The notes under the pieces are model-generated. The model made no database searches and was not told where the DNA came from. It worked only from the letters and a program-made list of their open reading frames with translations. The position numbers and the translations under genes were made by a program. Positions 20,801 through 30,029 of a stretch of DNA of 64,000 nucleotides are shown piece by piece. Every line of letters starts with the position of its first letter. Position 1 is the first letter of the stretch. The DNA is from Eulemur rufifrons (taxonomy: Eukaryota; Chordata; Mammalia; Primates; Lemuridae): positions 1,995,001 through 2,059,000 of the forward strand of contig NC_091009.1 of the NCBI RefSeq assembly GCF_041146395.1, in the 5' to 3' direction.

Positions 20801-23800
20801 TTATCCCCAGAGAGGAGAAGTGGGCATGTGTTTGGCAGGTGAAAAAGGCGGATTCTGTTTCAGAGAATTAACGATGATCCCCATGCTCATCTCGTTCCTT
20901 TAATAATCCTTTACTTCATCAGCTGGAAATCCACCATGGTTCTATATACTCCTCTTTGCGTGGGAACAGGTAACTGGCTTGTTCCAAGAAGTATGCCGTA
21001 GAGCTTTTCAATTAACCACTACGTTGAAAATTATTTGCAGGTGTTCAGCGTTTCACCATAATTGTGATAACGTTTGTTTGTGCCTCCTGAAACCCAAGAT
21101 GGCTGCCACGAACATAACGATGCTGAGGCGTAGCTGACTTGGTTTTGCCTATTTTTGTTAGTGGAGACTGACAAGAATCCATTCTTCTTAGTATCATCTC
21201 ACCATCATTTTTCCATTGTTTAAAAATGTAGGAAAATTTTGCAAGTTAACATTATAATTAGTAGCTGGAGGCTACGGTGTTTTTTTTTTTTTTTTTCCTG
21301 TGGGGTCGGTGTGGATGTGTTGGTCAGGCCCTCTGTCAGTTCGCTGGTTTGTTTTTATTATCCCCAGAGAGGAGAAGTGGGTATTAGTATGGCAGGTGAA
21401 AACTGCGGATCTGTTTCAGAGAATTAAACAGGATCCGCATGGTAATCCCGTTCCTTTAAGAATCCTTTGCTTCATGAGCTGGGAATCCACCATGGTTCTA
21501 TATACTTCTCTATGCGTGGGCACAGGAAACTGGCTTGTTCCAAGAAGTATGCCTCAGAGCTTTTCAATTAACCAGTATGTTGAAAATCCTTTGCAGGTTT
21601 TCAGCGTTTCACCATAATTGTGATAACGTGCGTATGTGCCTACTGAAACCAAATATGGCTGCTACGGCATAACTATGCTGAGGCGTAGCTGACTTGGTGT
21701 TGCGTATTTTTGTCAGTGGAGACTGACAAGAAGCCATTCTTCTAAGTATCATCCCACCATCATTTCTCCATTGTTTAAAAATGCAGGGAAATTTTGCAAA
21801 TTGGCATTATAATTAGTAGCTGGAGTGTACTTTTGTTTTTGTGGGGTCGGTAAGGATGGGTGTTCAGGCCCTCTGTCAGATCGCTGGTTTGGTTTTATTA
21901 TGCCCAGAGAAGAGTAGTGCGCATGTGTTTGGCAGGTGAAAAGGGCGGATTCTGTTTCAGAGAATTAAACAGGATCAGCATACTCATCTCATTCCTTTAA
22001 GAATCCTTTGCTTCATCAGCTGGGATTCCACCATGTTTCTATATACTCCTCTATGCGTGGGCACAGGTACCTGGCTTGTTCCAAGAAGTATGCCGCAGAG
22101 CTTTTCAATTAACCACTACGTTGAAAATTATTTGCAGGTGTTCAGGGTTTCACAATAATTGTGATAACGTTTGTTTGTGCCTCCTGAAACCCAAGATGGC
22201 TGTCACGAACATAACGATGCTGAGGCGTAGCTGATTTGGTTTTCCCTATTATTGTTAGTGGAGACTGACAAGAATCCATTCTTCTAAGTATCATCTCACC
22301 ATCATTTTTCCATTGTTTAAAAATGCAGACAAATTTTCAAGTTAGCATTAAAATTAGTAGCTGGAGGGTACTTTTTTTTTTTGTGGGGTCAGTGTGGATG
22401 GGTTGGTCAGGCCATCTGTTAATTCACTGGTTTGTTTTTATTATCCCCAGAGAGGAGAAGTGGGCATGTGTTTGGCAGGTGAAAAGTGCGGATTCTGTTT
22501 CAGAGAATTAAACAGGATCCGCATGGTCATCTCATTCCTTTAAGAATCCTTTGCTTCATCAGCTGGGATTCCACCATGTTTCTATATACTCCTCTATGCG
22601 TGGGCACAGGTACCTGGCTTGTTCCAAGAAGTATGCTGGAGAGTTTTCAAATTAACCAGTACGTTGAAAATTATTTGCAGGTTTTCAGCGTTTCACCATA
22701 ATTTTGATAACGTTTGTATGTGCCTCCTGAAACTCAAGAAGGCTGCGACGGACATAACTATGCTGAGGAGTAGCTGACTTGGTGTTGCCTATTTTTGTTA
22801 GTGGAGACTGACAAGAAGCCATTCTTCTAAGTATCATCCCACCACCATTTTTGCATTGATTTAAAATGCAGGGAAATTTTGCAAGTTAGCATTATAATTA
22901 GTAGCTGGAGGGTACGGTTTTTTTTTGTGTGTGGACGATGTGGATGGGGGGGTCAGGCCCTCTGTCAGTTCGCTGGTTACTTTTTATTATCCCCAGAGAG
23001 GAGAAGTGGGCATGTGTTTGGCAGGTGAAAAGGGCGGATTCTGTTTCAGAGAATTAACGATGATCCCCATGGTCATCCCGTTTCTGTAATAATCCTTTAC
23101 TTCATCAGCTGGAAATCCACAATGATTCTATATACTCCTCTTTGCGTGGGAACAGGTAACTGGCTTGTTCCAAGAAGTATGCCGCAGAGCTTTTCAATTA
23201 ACCACTACGTTGAAAATTATTTGCAGGTGTTCAGCGTTTCACCATAATTGTGATAACGTTTGTTTGTGCCTCCTGAAACCCAAGATGGCTGCCACGAACT
23301 TAACTATGCTGAGGCGTAGCTGATTTGGTTTTGCCTATTTTTGTTAGTGGAGACTGAGAAGAATCCATTCTTCTAAGTATCACCCCACCATCATTTTTCC
23401 ATTGTTTAAAAATGCAGGGAAATTTTGCAAGTTAGCATTATAATTAGTAGCTGGAGGGTACTTTTTTTTTTTTTGGTGGGGTCAGTGTGGATGGGTTGGT
23501 CAGGCCATCTGTCAATTCACTGGTTTGTTTTTATTATCCCCAGAGAGGAGAAGTGGGCATGTGTTTGGCAGGTGAAAAGTGCGGATTCTGTTTCAGAGAA
23601 TTAAACAGGATCCGCATGGTCATCTCATTCCTTTAAGAATCCTTTGCTTCATCAGCTGGGATTCCACCATGTTTCTATATACTCCTCTATGCGTGGGCAC
23701 AGGTACCTGGCTTGTTCCAAGAAGTATGCCGCAGAGCTTTTCAATTAACCAGTACGTTGAAAATTATTTGCAGGATTTCAGCGTTTCACCATAATTTTGA

Positions 23801-25695
23801 TAACGTTTGTATGTGCCTCCTGAAACCCAAGAAGGCTGCGACGGACATAACTATGCTGAGGAGTAGCTGACTTGGTGTTGCCTATTTTTGTTAGTGGAGA
23901 CTGACAAGAAGCCATTCTTCTAAGTATCATCCCACCACCATTTTTGCATTGTTTTAAAATGCAGGGAAATTTTGCAAGTTAGCATTATAATTAGTAGCTG
24001 GAGGGTACGGTTTTTTTGTGTGTGTGGTCGATGTGGATGGGGGGGTCAGGCCCTCTGTCAGTTCGCTGGTTAGTTTTTATTATCCCCAGAGAGGAGAAGT
24101 GGGCATGTGTTTGGCAGGTGAAAAGGGCGGATTCTGTTTCAGAGAATTAACGATGATCCCCATGGTCATCCCGTTCCTTTAATAATCCTTTACTTCATCA
24201 GCTGGAATTCCACCATAGTTCTATATACTCCTCTTTGCGTGGGAACAGGTAACTGGCTTGTTCCAAGAAGAATGCCGCAGAGCTTTTCAATTAACCAGTA
24301 CGTTGAAAATTATTTGCAGGTGTTCAGCTTTTCACCATAATTGTGATAACGTTTGTTTGTGCCTCCTGAAACCCAAGATGGCTGCCACGAACATAACTAT
24401 GCTGAGGCGTAGCTGACTTGGTTTAGCCTATTTTTGTTAGTGGAGACTGACAAGAATCCATTCTTCTAAGTATCATCTCACCATCATTTTTCCATTGTTT
24501 AAAAATGCAGGATAATTTTGCAAGTCAGCATTATAATTAGTAGCTGGAGGCTACAGTGTTTTTTTTTTTTTTTCCTGTGGGGTCGGTGTGGATGTGTTGG
24601 TCAGGCCCTCTGTCAGTTCGCGGGTTTGTTTTTATTATCCCCAGAGAGGAGAAGTGGGTATTAGTATGGCAGGTGAAAACTGCGGACCTGTTTCAGAGAA
24701 TTAAACAGGATCCGCATGGTAATCCCGTTCCTTTAAGAATCCTTTGCTTCATGAGCTGGGAATCCACCATGGTTCTATATACTTCTCTATGCGTGGGCAC
24801 AGGATACTGGCTTGTTCCAAGAAGTATGCCTCAGAGCTTTTCAATTAACCAGTATGTTGAAAATCCTTTGCAGGTTTTCAGCGTTTCACCATAATTGTGA
24901 TAACGTGTGTATGTGTCTCCTGAAACCCAATATGGCTGCCAAGGACATAAGTATGCTGAGGCGTAGCTGACTTCGTGTTGCCTATTTTTGTTAGTGGAGA
25001 CTGACAAGAAGCCATTCTTCTAAGTATCATCCCACCATCATTTTCCCATTGTTTAAAAATCCAGGGAAATTTTGCAAGTTAGCATTAAAATTAGCAGCTG
25101 GAGGGTACTTTTTTTTTTTTTTTATGGGGTCAGTGTGGATGGGTTGGTCAGGCCATCTGTCAATTCACTGGTTTGTTTTTATTATCCCCAGAGAGGAGAA
25201 GTGGGTATTAGTATGGCAGGTGAAAAGTGCGGATTCTGTTTCAGAGAATTAAAGAGGATCCGCATGGTAATCCCGTTCCTTTAAGAATCCTTTGCTTCCT
25301 GAGCTGGGAATCCACCATGGTTCTATATACTTCTCTATGCATGGGCACAGGAAACTGGCTTGTTCCAAGAAGTATGCCTCAGAGCTTTTCAATTAACCAG
25401 TATGTTGAAAATCCTTTGCAGGTTTTCAGTGTTTCACCATAATTGTGATAACGTGTGTATGTGCCTACTGAAACCAAATATGGCTGCTATGGACATAACT
25501 ATGCTGAGCCGTAGCTGACTTGGTGTTGCCTATTTTTTTCAGTGGAGACTGACAAGAAGCCATTCTTCTAAGTATCATCCCACCATCATTTCTCCATTGT
25601 TTAAAAATGCAGGGAAATTTTGCAAATTGGCATTATAATTAGTAGCTGTAGGGTACTTTTTTTTTTTGTGGGGTCGGTCAGGATGGGTGTTCAGG
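14888..25695. repeat. Subtelomeric satellite block 3, homogenised monomer classes
   Basis: This block holds about twenty monomers with anchors every 540-556 bp, from about 15033 to 25432. Classes can be told apart by the stretch after TTTCAGAGAAT. Class A has GGTCATCTCATTCC and GGGATTCCACCATGTTTC. Class B has GGTAATCCCG and CATGAGCTGGG. Class C has TAACGATGATCCCC and CTCTTTGCGTGGGAACAGG. Class D has GAATGAAACAGG and CTTTTGGAAAC or CTTTAGGAAAC. Class E has TTTCAAAGAATTAAAC and ACTCCCGTATGGG. The order from 15.4 kb is roughly E C B A C B D A D A C B A A C A C B B. Lengths differ mostly in a T-run. The last 6 bp (TTCAGG) are the 5' target duplication of the retrovirus. No genes are seen. Confidence 0.93.
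25690..25695. repeat. ERV 5' target-site duplication (TTCAGG)
   Basis: TTCAGG ends the satellite before the leftmost LTR and is repeated at 42589-42594 after the rightmost LTR. The satellite then continues in register (CCTCTGTCAGATCGCTGG). Six bp is the length made by class II (betaretrovirus-like) integrases. It brackets the whole array, so a single integration event founded it. Confidence 0.92.
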
Positions 25696-26474
25696 TGTTG
25701 AGCCTAAGAATACTGAGTTGTAGAAATGCCGCCTGTATTTCTGCAGACAAGATTTGATTTCAGAAGTCAAATAAGGCTTTGCCTTAAGGAAAAGATAAAT
25801 GTGTTAGTTCAAAAGCTGCCTCGTCTCAGGAGGGCGTCTTGCTGGTCAGTAGAAGCTGCATCTCAAGGAGACAGTTGTAAACGGGGCTTTTGGTTCTCAC
25901 CTGTTTTGAAAGACAAGGCAGGCCTCCCTTAGGACCAAAGGTTGCTGGTGCTGCTGACAGGTGGACCCCCGGAGATGAGAGCTAATCAGATAGATATGCT
26001 AATGCCCAAGCCGGACCCAGATGGAACCATGCGGTTCAAGTAATTAACACAAAGCACAGCCCATGTTGACTTCTGGGATCATCTCTGTCTCCAAGAACAC
26101 AATCACCAGAGCCAAGATGTCTCTGTTTGTTGCTAAAGTAATAGCCTTATCATAAAACTTAGAAGTTTGCCCCAAGAAGATTTTATAACCCATTGTTCCC
26201 CTAGTTAGAGTTAGTTAAAGGATCTGTAGTAGACTTTTAGGAGACTTTGACCCTAAAGCAAACTGCCTGTTAGTATCAAAATCCCGTTGCCCTTAGCAAC
26301 CGGAGCCTGTATGTACCCTATATAATACCTGTGTGGAGTTTCAGTCGGGGAAATATTTGATGCGGGTAAAATATTTCCATCCGGATACCCTCCTTTATCT
26401 ATTTTCATAAACTTTCACTTTATAAACAAAAAAAAAAAGGACCTCTTTGCGGGGAGCGTAGCTAACTCCCCGCA
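25696..26474 (+). repeat. LTR1 (5' LTR, short U5), 779 bp
   Basis: It begins TGTTGAGCC and ends CCCCGCA, with TG...CA termini. A TATATAA box lies at 26319-26325. A CATAAA-type poly(A) signal lies at 26406-26411. A perfect 10-bp R-region hairpin spans 26349-26378 (GGAAATATTT with AAATATTTCC). An A-run at 26428-26438 replaces a 187-bp U5 segment present in LTR4. The terminal hairpin 26446-26476 has an 11-bp stem TTTGCGGGGAG and CTCCCCGCAAA and reaches two bases past the LTR end. LTR1 has private variants such as GCCGCCTG, CTGCAGAC and CGGGGCTTTTGG. Confidence 0.92.
25726..25932 (+). other. 68-codon open frame in LTR1 U3 (repeated in all LTRs)
   Basis: An ATG-started frame of 68 codons lies at the same place in all four LTRs (25726, 31032, 36342, 41654). 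In the inner LTRs it starts 2 nt after the env stop. It is basic and resembles nothing I recognise. In MMTV an accessory gene (sag) also occupies U3 just after env, but that one is far longer and no similarity is visible. Most likely it is a chance frame kept by recent duplication. Confidence 0.35.
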
Positions 26475-26477
26475 AAC

Positions 26478-26494
26478 TGGCGTAGTCGGCAGGA
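26478..26494 (+). other. Primer binding site, tRNA-Ser type (unit 1)
   Basis: TGGCGTAGTCGGCAGGA starts 3 nt after the LTR end. It is complementary to the 3' end of mammalian tRNA-Ser (AGA/UGA isoacceptors, ending TCCTGCCGACTACG plus CCA) over 17 nt, with a mismatch at the next base. The same sequence occurs in units 2 and 3. Most class II elements use tRNA-Lys. Confidence 0.85.
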
Positions 26495-26973
26495 CACTCC
26501 GATAGGGTCTTGAAGGCAAAAGGCTTTGCTCGAGCGAAGAGTTCCCGAATTGCATCGCAAGGGACCTGGAGTGGATTGAAAGTCGCGCGCGCGTCTTACC
26601 TAGTGAGAGGTAAGTGAACATCTCCAGGGCAAAGTAAATTATTATTCTGTGCGGATTAAAATAATGAGGAAGACTATCTTTTCTGAGTATGTGGAATTGT
26701 TGAGAGCTTATTAAAGAGTACTAGAGTAATTGCCAAAAAGAAAAATCTCGAGAAATTGTTAATTTAATTTCCAAGCACTGTGATTGGTTCCCACCTCTGG
26801 GTGAGTTCAAGCTGCAGCAAAAGTAGTTGGCGCTGAAAACATTATGAAAAGCGCTCCGAAAATAAATAAATAAATAAATAAATTAAATTTCTCTATGTAT
26901 TTAAAAGCTCTGCTCTTTAATTTCTCAAGCTCTACAGCTGTTTCATTCTAACTCAGAATTCTCTTTTAGCGAG
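26495..26973 (+). other. 5' leader of unit 1 with splice donor and AAAT microsatellite
   Basis: This untranslated leader contains a near-ideal splice donor GAG/GTAAGT, with the exon end at 26609. It could in principle serve a spliced env RNA. A compound AAAT/TTAA microsatellite lies near 26858-26888. The equivalent donors are at 31924/31925 and 37235/37236. No coding sequence is recognised. Confidence 0.7.
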
Positions 26974-27180
26974 ATGGAGGATATCTGTCCTAAAATAAGC
27001 TTAGTAAAAGATCTGGAGCCTGTTTTTAGCAGAAAAGAGAAGGTCAATTGGGACCTTCCATCTGCATTGGGCCAGGATAAGACAAAGCCAATAAAAGTAG
27101 GTACCGACCCTCTTCTCGGGTCTATAGAAAATATAGAAAAGAGAAAAAGAAAGAATTCTAAAGGAGAACTTTCACTTTAA
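26974..27180 (+). pseudogene. gag: Gag-region fragment, 68 codons (unit 1)
   Basis: A short frame follows the leader where gag should begin. Only unit 1 has ATG here; units 2 and 3 have ACG, so the ATG probably arose by CpG decay. It does not start with the Met-Gly of a myristoylated matrix protein and I recognise no matrix motif. The C-terminus is rich in Lys and Arg. It is probably an internal gag remnant joined to the leader by deletion. The following 27181-27420 has no usable frame and contains an A-run at about 27283-27298. Confidence 0.4.
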
Positions 27181-27420
27181 GAGCTTTCTGCGTGGCTCAA
27201 GTCAGCCGCTTTAAGCTTGGGAACCGCTACTCTCTAATGCAAATGATTCCCTGAAGCATGATCCACCGTTGAGAGAGGCTGTTAAAAAAAAAAAAAAACT
27301 TTTAAAGAACAAACTAAGATCTTAGAAAAGATGATCAGGTTATTGCTCAAATTCAACAGTGCTGTATTAGAGCATAAGAGAAGATAGCTTCTCCTAAACA
27401 GTCTGTGTTTTCTTGTGTAA

Positions 27421-27561
27421 GATGTTAAAGAAAATGTTAATGAAACTTATGTAGATTTTATCACTAGATTACAAGATGTGCAAAAAACGGTTAGTCCGCC
27501 TGACTTAAAAAATTTAATATTACATATATTGGCTTTTAATAATACTAATTCAAAATGTTAG
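27421..27561 (+). pseudogene. gag: Gag capsid C-terminal remnant (major homology region-like), unit 1
   Basis: Forty-six codons read as capsid C-terminal domain: ETYVDFITRLQ resembles the major homology region and LAFNNTNSKC the helix after it, in betaretroviral style. A TAG follows at 27559-27561. The upstream capsid is missing. Downstream, an A20 run (27583-27602) interrupts the sequence before the nucleocapsid part. Capsid would form the viral core, but this remnant cannot. Confidence 0.65.
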
Positions 27562-27884
27562 CGGCTTTTACATCCGCCGCTCAAAAAAAAAAAAAAAAAA
27601 AAGGGTTTCGCCGAAAAGTTAAATCAGAGGCTTTTAAAATACAAATGTTGGCTGAGGCTAGCAGTGGGAAAGGCATTCCCAGAAAGCAAAAAACTGTCGT
27701 AAAATGTCTCGATTACGTCCGTAAAGGACATTTTGGAAAAAAAAAAAAAAATTATAAACAACTTTCCGGAGCTTTTATCACTGACCGGAGCTCTCTTACC
27801 TTAAAAGGGATTTCAGTACATTTGGGTATAGTTGATTCAGATTACTCAGGAAAAATTTCAGTTAATGATGAGTTCCAATTTTGA
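27555..27884 (+). pseudogene. gag-pro: Nucleocapsid / dUTPase remnant, 109-codon frame (unit 1)
   Basis: The frame crosses the A20 run and a second A-run at about 27740. Before the second run is a damaged zinc knuckle (KCLDYVRKGHFGK; the second Cys is a Tyr and the final Cys is gone). After it comes dUTPase motif 3 wording (RSSLTLKGISVHLGIVDSDY). The second knuckle and the dUTPase N-terminus are missing at the A-run. The next dUTPase part, DRIAQLLLLPYI, is in another frame at 27868-27951. dUTPase ahead of protease is a hallmark of class II retroviruses. Confidence 0.75.
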
Positions 27885-27950
27885 TTATCTTATTCAGGCT
27901 AGAGACCGTATTGCACAACTTCTATTGTTACCTTATATACAGAAGTTCTA

Positions 27951-28460
27951 AGGCAAGGAGGTTTTGGGAGCACTGGAACTAAAGTGTATTGGCAAGCTTT
28001 AATTAATGACCAGAGACCTCAATTAGAGATTAAGTTAAATGGCAAATCTTTTGTTGGACTTGTACATACTGGGGCTGATGTTACAATTATTTCTAAAAGT
28101 TTTTGGCCAAAGGCTTGGCCTTTACAAGAAGTTCCTACTGTTCTTACCGGAATAGGAACGATGACTGACATATTTCAAAGTCGACAAATTTTAAATTGTT
28201 CAGGTCCTGATGGACAGACAGCCACTTTAAAACCTTACGTGGCTAACATCACTATTAATTTGTGGGGAAGAGATTTGTTACAGCAATGGGGAGCATACAT
28301 CAATATACCTAATACATCTGCTCCTGCTAAACAGATTATGTTAAATATGAATTATAACCCTTGTTTTGGTTTGGGTAAAAGGAGCCAAGGGGCTAAGACT
28401 TTCGAGGCACCAAAGGCACATACTTCTCGGCATGGTTTATGCTATCCAAATTTTGGATAG
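27951..28460 (+). pseudogene. pro: Retroviral protease with dUTPase tail; catalytic Asp changed to His (unit 1)
   Basis: The frame opens with the last dUTPase motif (GGFGSTG, about 27957-27977) and continues into an aspartic protease, which would cleave Gag and Pol as a dimer. The active-site triad that should read Asp-Thr-Gly reads His-Thr-Gly, with the CAT codon at 28065-28067. It is followed by ADVTIIS, and GRDLLQQWGA lies further on. A G-patch-like remnant (GLGKRSQG) lies near the end, as in betaretroviruses. The frame has no ATG and would depend on frameshifting. The substitution removes catalysis. Confidence 0.85.
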
Positions 28461-28765
28461 CGGCCACTGCTGCTGAAAAGCACCATTATGCTCTGGCTTT
28501 AAATTGGATATCACAAAAGCCTATATGGACAGAGCAGTGGCCACTAAACCAAGAAAAATTGGGTGCTCTTCAAATATTAGGAGAAGAACAATTACAAGCA
28601 GGACATATAGAGGAGTCCACCAGTCCGTGGAATTCTCCTATATTTGTTATTAAAAAGAAATCTGGCAAATGGCAAACGTTAACTGATTTAAAAATAATCA
28701 ATATAATTATACAATTAATAATCAAGCCAAACGTATTGTTTCTCATTGTCCCACTTGTCAATTAA
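28439..28765 (+). pseudogene. pol: Reverse transcriptase N-terminal remnant (unit 1)
   Basis: This frame overlaps the end of pro and carries RT fingers-domain wording ([20 protein letters not shown], then [11 protein letters not shown]). After about 28700 the RT wording stops and the frame runs into unrelated residues. The YXDD active site, connection and RNase H domains are absent. The same DNA then continues as integrase in another frame from about 28715. The junction is therefore a large internal deletion, shared by all three units. Confidence 0.85.
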
Positions 28766-29553
28766 TTAATCAGCTTAAATTTTCTGCAGGACTTAATCCT
28801 CGAGGTCTCTCGCCAAATGAATTATGGCAAATGGATGTTACTCATATTCCTAAATTTGGCAAGTTAGGTATTGTACGTGTTACTGTAGATACTTATTCCA
28901 GTCTTATTATGGCTACTCCATCCTCTGGAGAAACTGTTAGACATGTACTTTCACGTTTACACTCCTGTTTTGTATAAATGGGAGTCCCAGCCACCATTAA
29001 AACTGACAATGGCCCTGCTTACACTAGTCATTCTTTTGCAGCTTTTTATATTAAATGAGACATCAAGCACATTACTGGCATTCCTTATAATCCTCAAGGA
29101 CAAGGTATTATAGAACGTACACATCAAACTTTAAAAAACATGTTATTAAAACAAAAAGGGGGAGGTAGACAGTCTCCCAAAGACAGAATAAATCAAGCCT
29201 TATTTACCTAAAATTTTTTGAATATTCATAAGGAAGATAAATTAACAGCAATAGAAAAGCATTGGAATGGGAGTCCACAATCAGACTCTTTCCCTCACCA
29301 GCCTATCTGGTGGAAAGATAATGTAGAAAATAAATGGAAAAAAGGATGGGCAAAGGTGTGGGGGAGAGTTTTTGCTTGTGTTTTGACAGATGACAGACCA
29401 ACAGTCTGGATTCCAAGCAGAAGAATCAAACCCAGAGTGGAAACTCAAGGGGAAAAAGCAGAAGACACGTCAGGCACAGACCATGACGTGGGGACAGCTG
29501 AAGAGAACATACAAAGAAGCAGACAAGATATTGAACCGGACATTTGTACCTAA
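28715..29553 (+). pseudogene. pol: Integrase remnant with three in-frame stops (unit 1)
   Basis: The zinc-binding domain retains its CC half (SHCPTCQ), but its two His are lost at the deletion. The catalytic core keeps all three acidic residues: Asp at 28834-28836 (WQMDVTH), Asp at 29005-29007 (KTDNGPAY) and Glu at 29113-29115 (GIIERTHQ). The spacing between the last two is the canonical 35 residues. Stops interrupt the frame at 28975-28977, 29056-29058 and 29209-29211. The C-terminal part to 29553 overlaps the start of env, as is usual. Integrase would join viral DNA to the chromosome, but this one is dead. Confidence 0.88.
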
Positions 29554-29647
29554 AACGTCTGTAAATCTTTTTCTTGCCATGATCTGCGTGGTGAGCATGG
29601 TGGTAAGAGTGTCTGGCAACCAGACACATCACTATTGGGCATTCTAA
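29390..29647 (+). pseudogene. env: Env N-terminus: leader and signal peptide (unit 1)
   Basis: The ATG frame of 85 codons overlaps the end of pol. A long polar leader contains TWGQLKRTYKEADKIL. It is followed by a hydrophobic signal-peptide segment (VNLFLAMICVVSMVVRV) and the first residues of the surface subunit (NQTHHYWAF). A long leader before the signal peptide is typical of ERV-K/HML-type Env. A stop follows immediately, and the next surface-subunit stretch is in a different frame. Confidence 0.75.
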
Positions 29648-29648
29648 A

Positions 29649-30029
29649 ATTGCACCCACAGATATACCCCTTTGTAAGAAAGTAATAATTTCTGATCCTA
29701 AAACTTGGGTACAATGGGACAATTATAGAGCTCACACGGGGCGCATTCTTGCTGGGTCCACATCTTATGGTGTTGTCCTAGACTGGAGTCCCTATGGACA
29801 TCCTGCCTCCTCTCACAATTTTAAAAAGCTTCATTGGAATAAAACTGCCACCTCGATGTCTGTAAAAGACACTGACCTTAAAAGTCATATTACATGGCTC
29901 AATGATGGTATGAGCTCTCCAGCTCCTCATATTTTAGATGGCCCTATTCATGATCAATTGTGGAAAATATCAGCTGCTTTGCACCCTTTGCAGGCCTGGA
30001 TTAGCACACACACTGGATACAAACAATAG
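29649..30029 (+). pseudogene. env: Env surface-subunit remnant (unit 1)
   Basis: An open stretch in a third frame contains SDPKTWVQWDNYRAHTGRI and GVVLDWSPYGHPASSHNFKK, with NKT and similar glycosylation sites. It resembles the C-terminal half of an ERV-K-type surface subunit. Much of the receptor-binding half is missing between this and the signal peptide. The frame ends at 30027-30029. The envelope sequence resumes in the next frame at about 30005. Confidence 0.65.

Noticed and set aside
204..25695. CENP-B box or alpha-satellite identity
   Set aside because: I found no TTCG...CGGGA box and no 171-bp periodicity. Position next to telomere repeats argues for a subtelomeric rather than a centromeric satellite.
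26974..26976. ATG of the unit 1 gag fragment as a conserved gag start
   Set aside because: Units 2 and 3 have ACG in a CpG context, so the ATG is likely a decay product. No Met-Gly myristoylation start is seen.
28970..29215. APOBEC-type hypermutation as the cause of the integrase stops
   Set aside because: Only one of the three stops (TGA at 29056) fits a simple G-to-A change of Trp, and there is no intact relative here to compare against.
29938..29940. ATG of the 363-codon env frame as a true start
   Set aside because: The first residues are out of frame with the surface-subunit reading, and no signal peptide follows. The frame is an internal piece of env that happens to contain an ATG.
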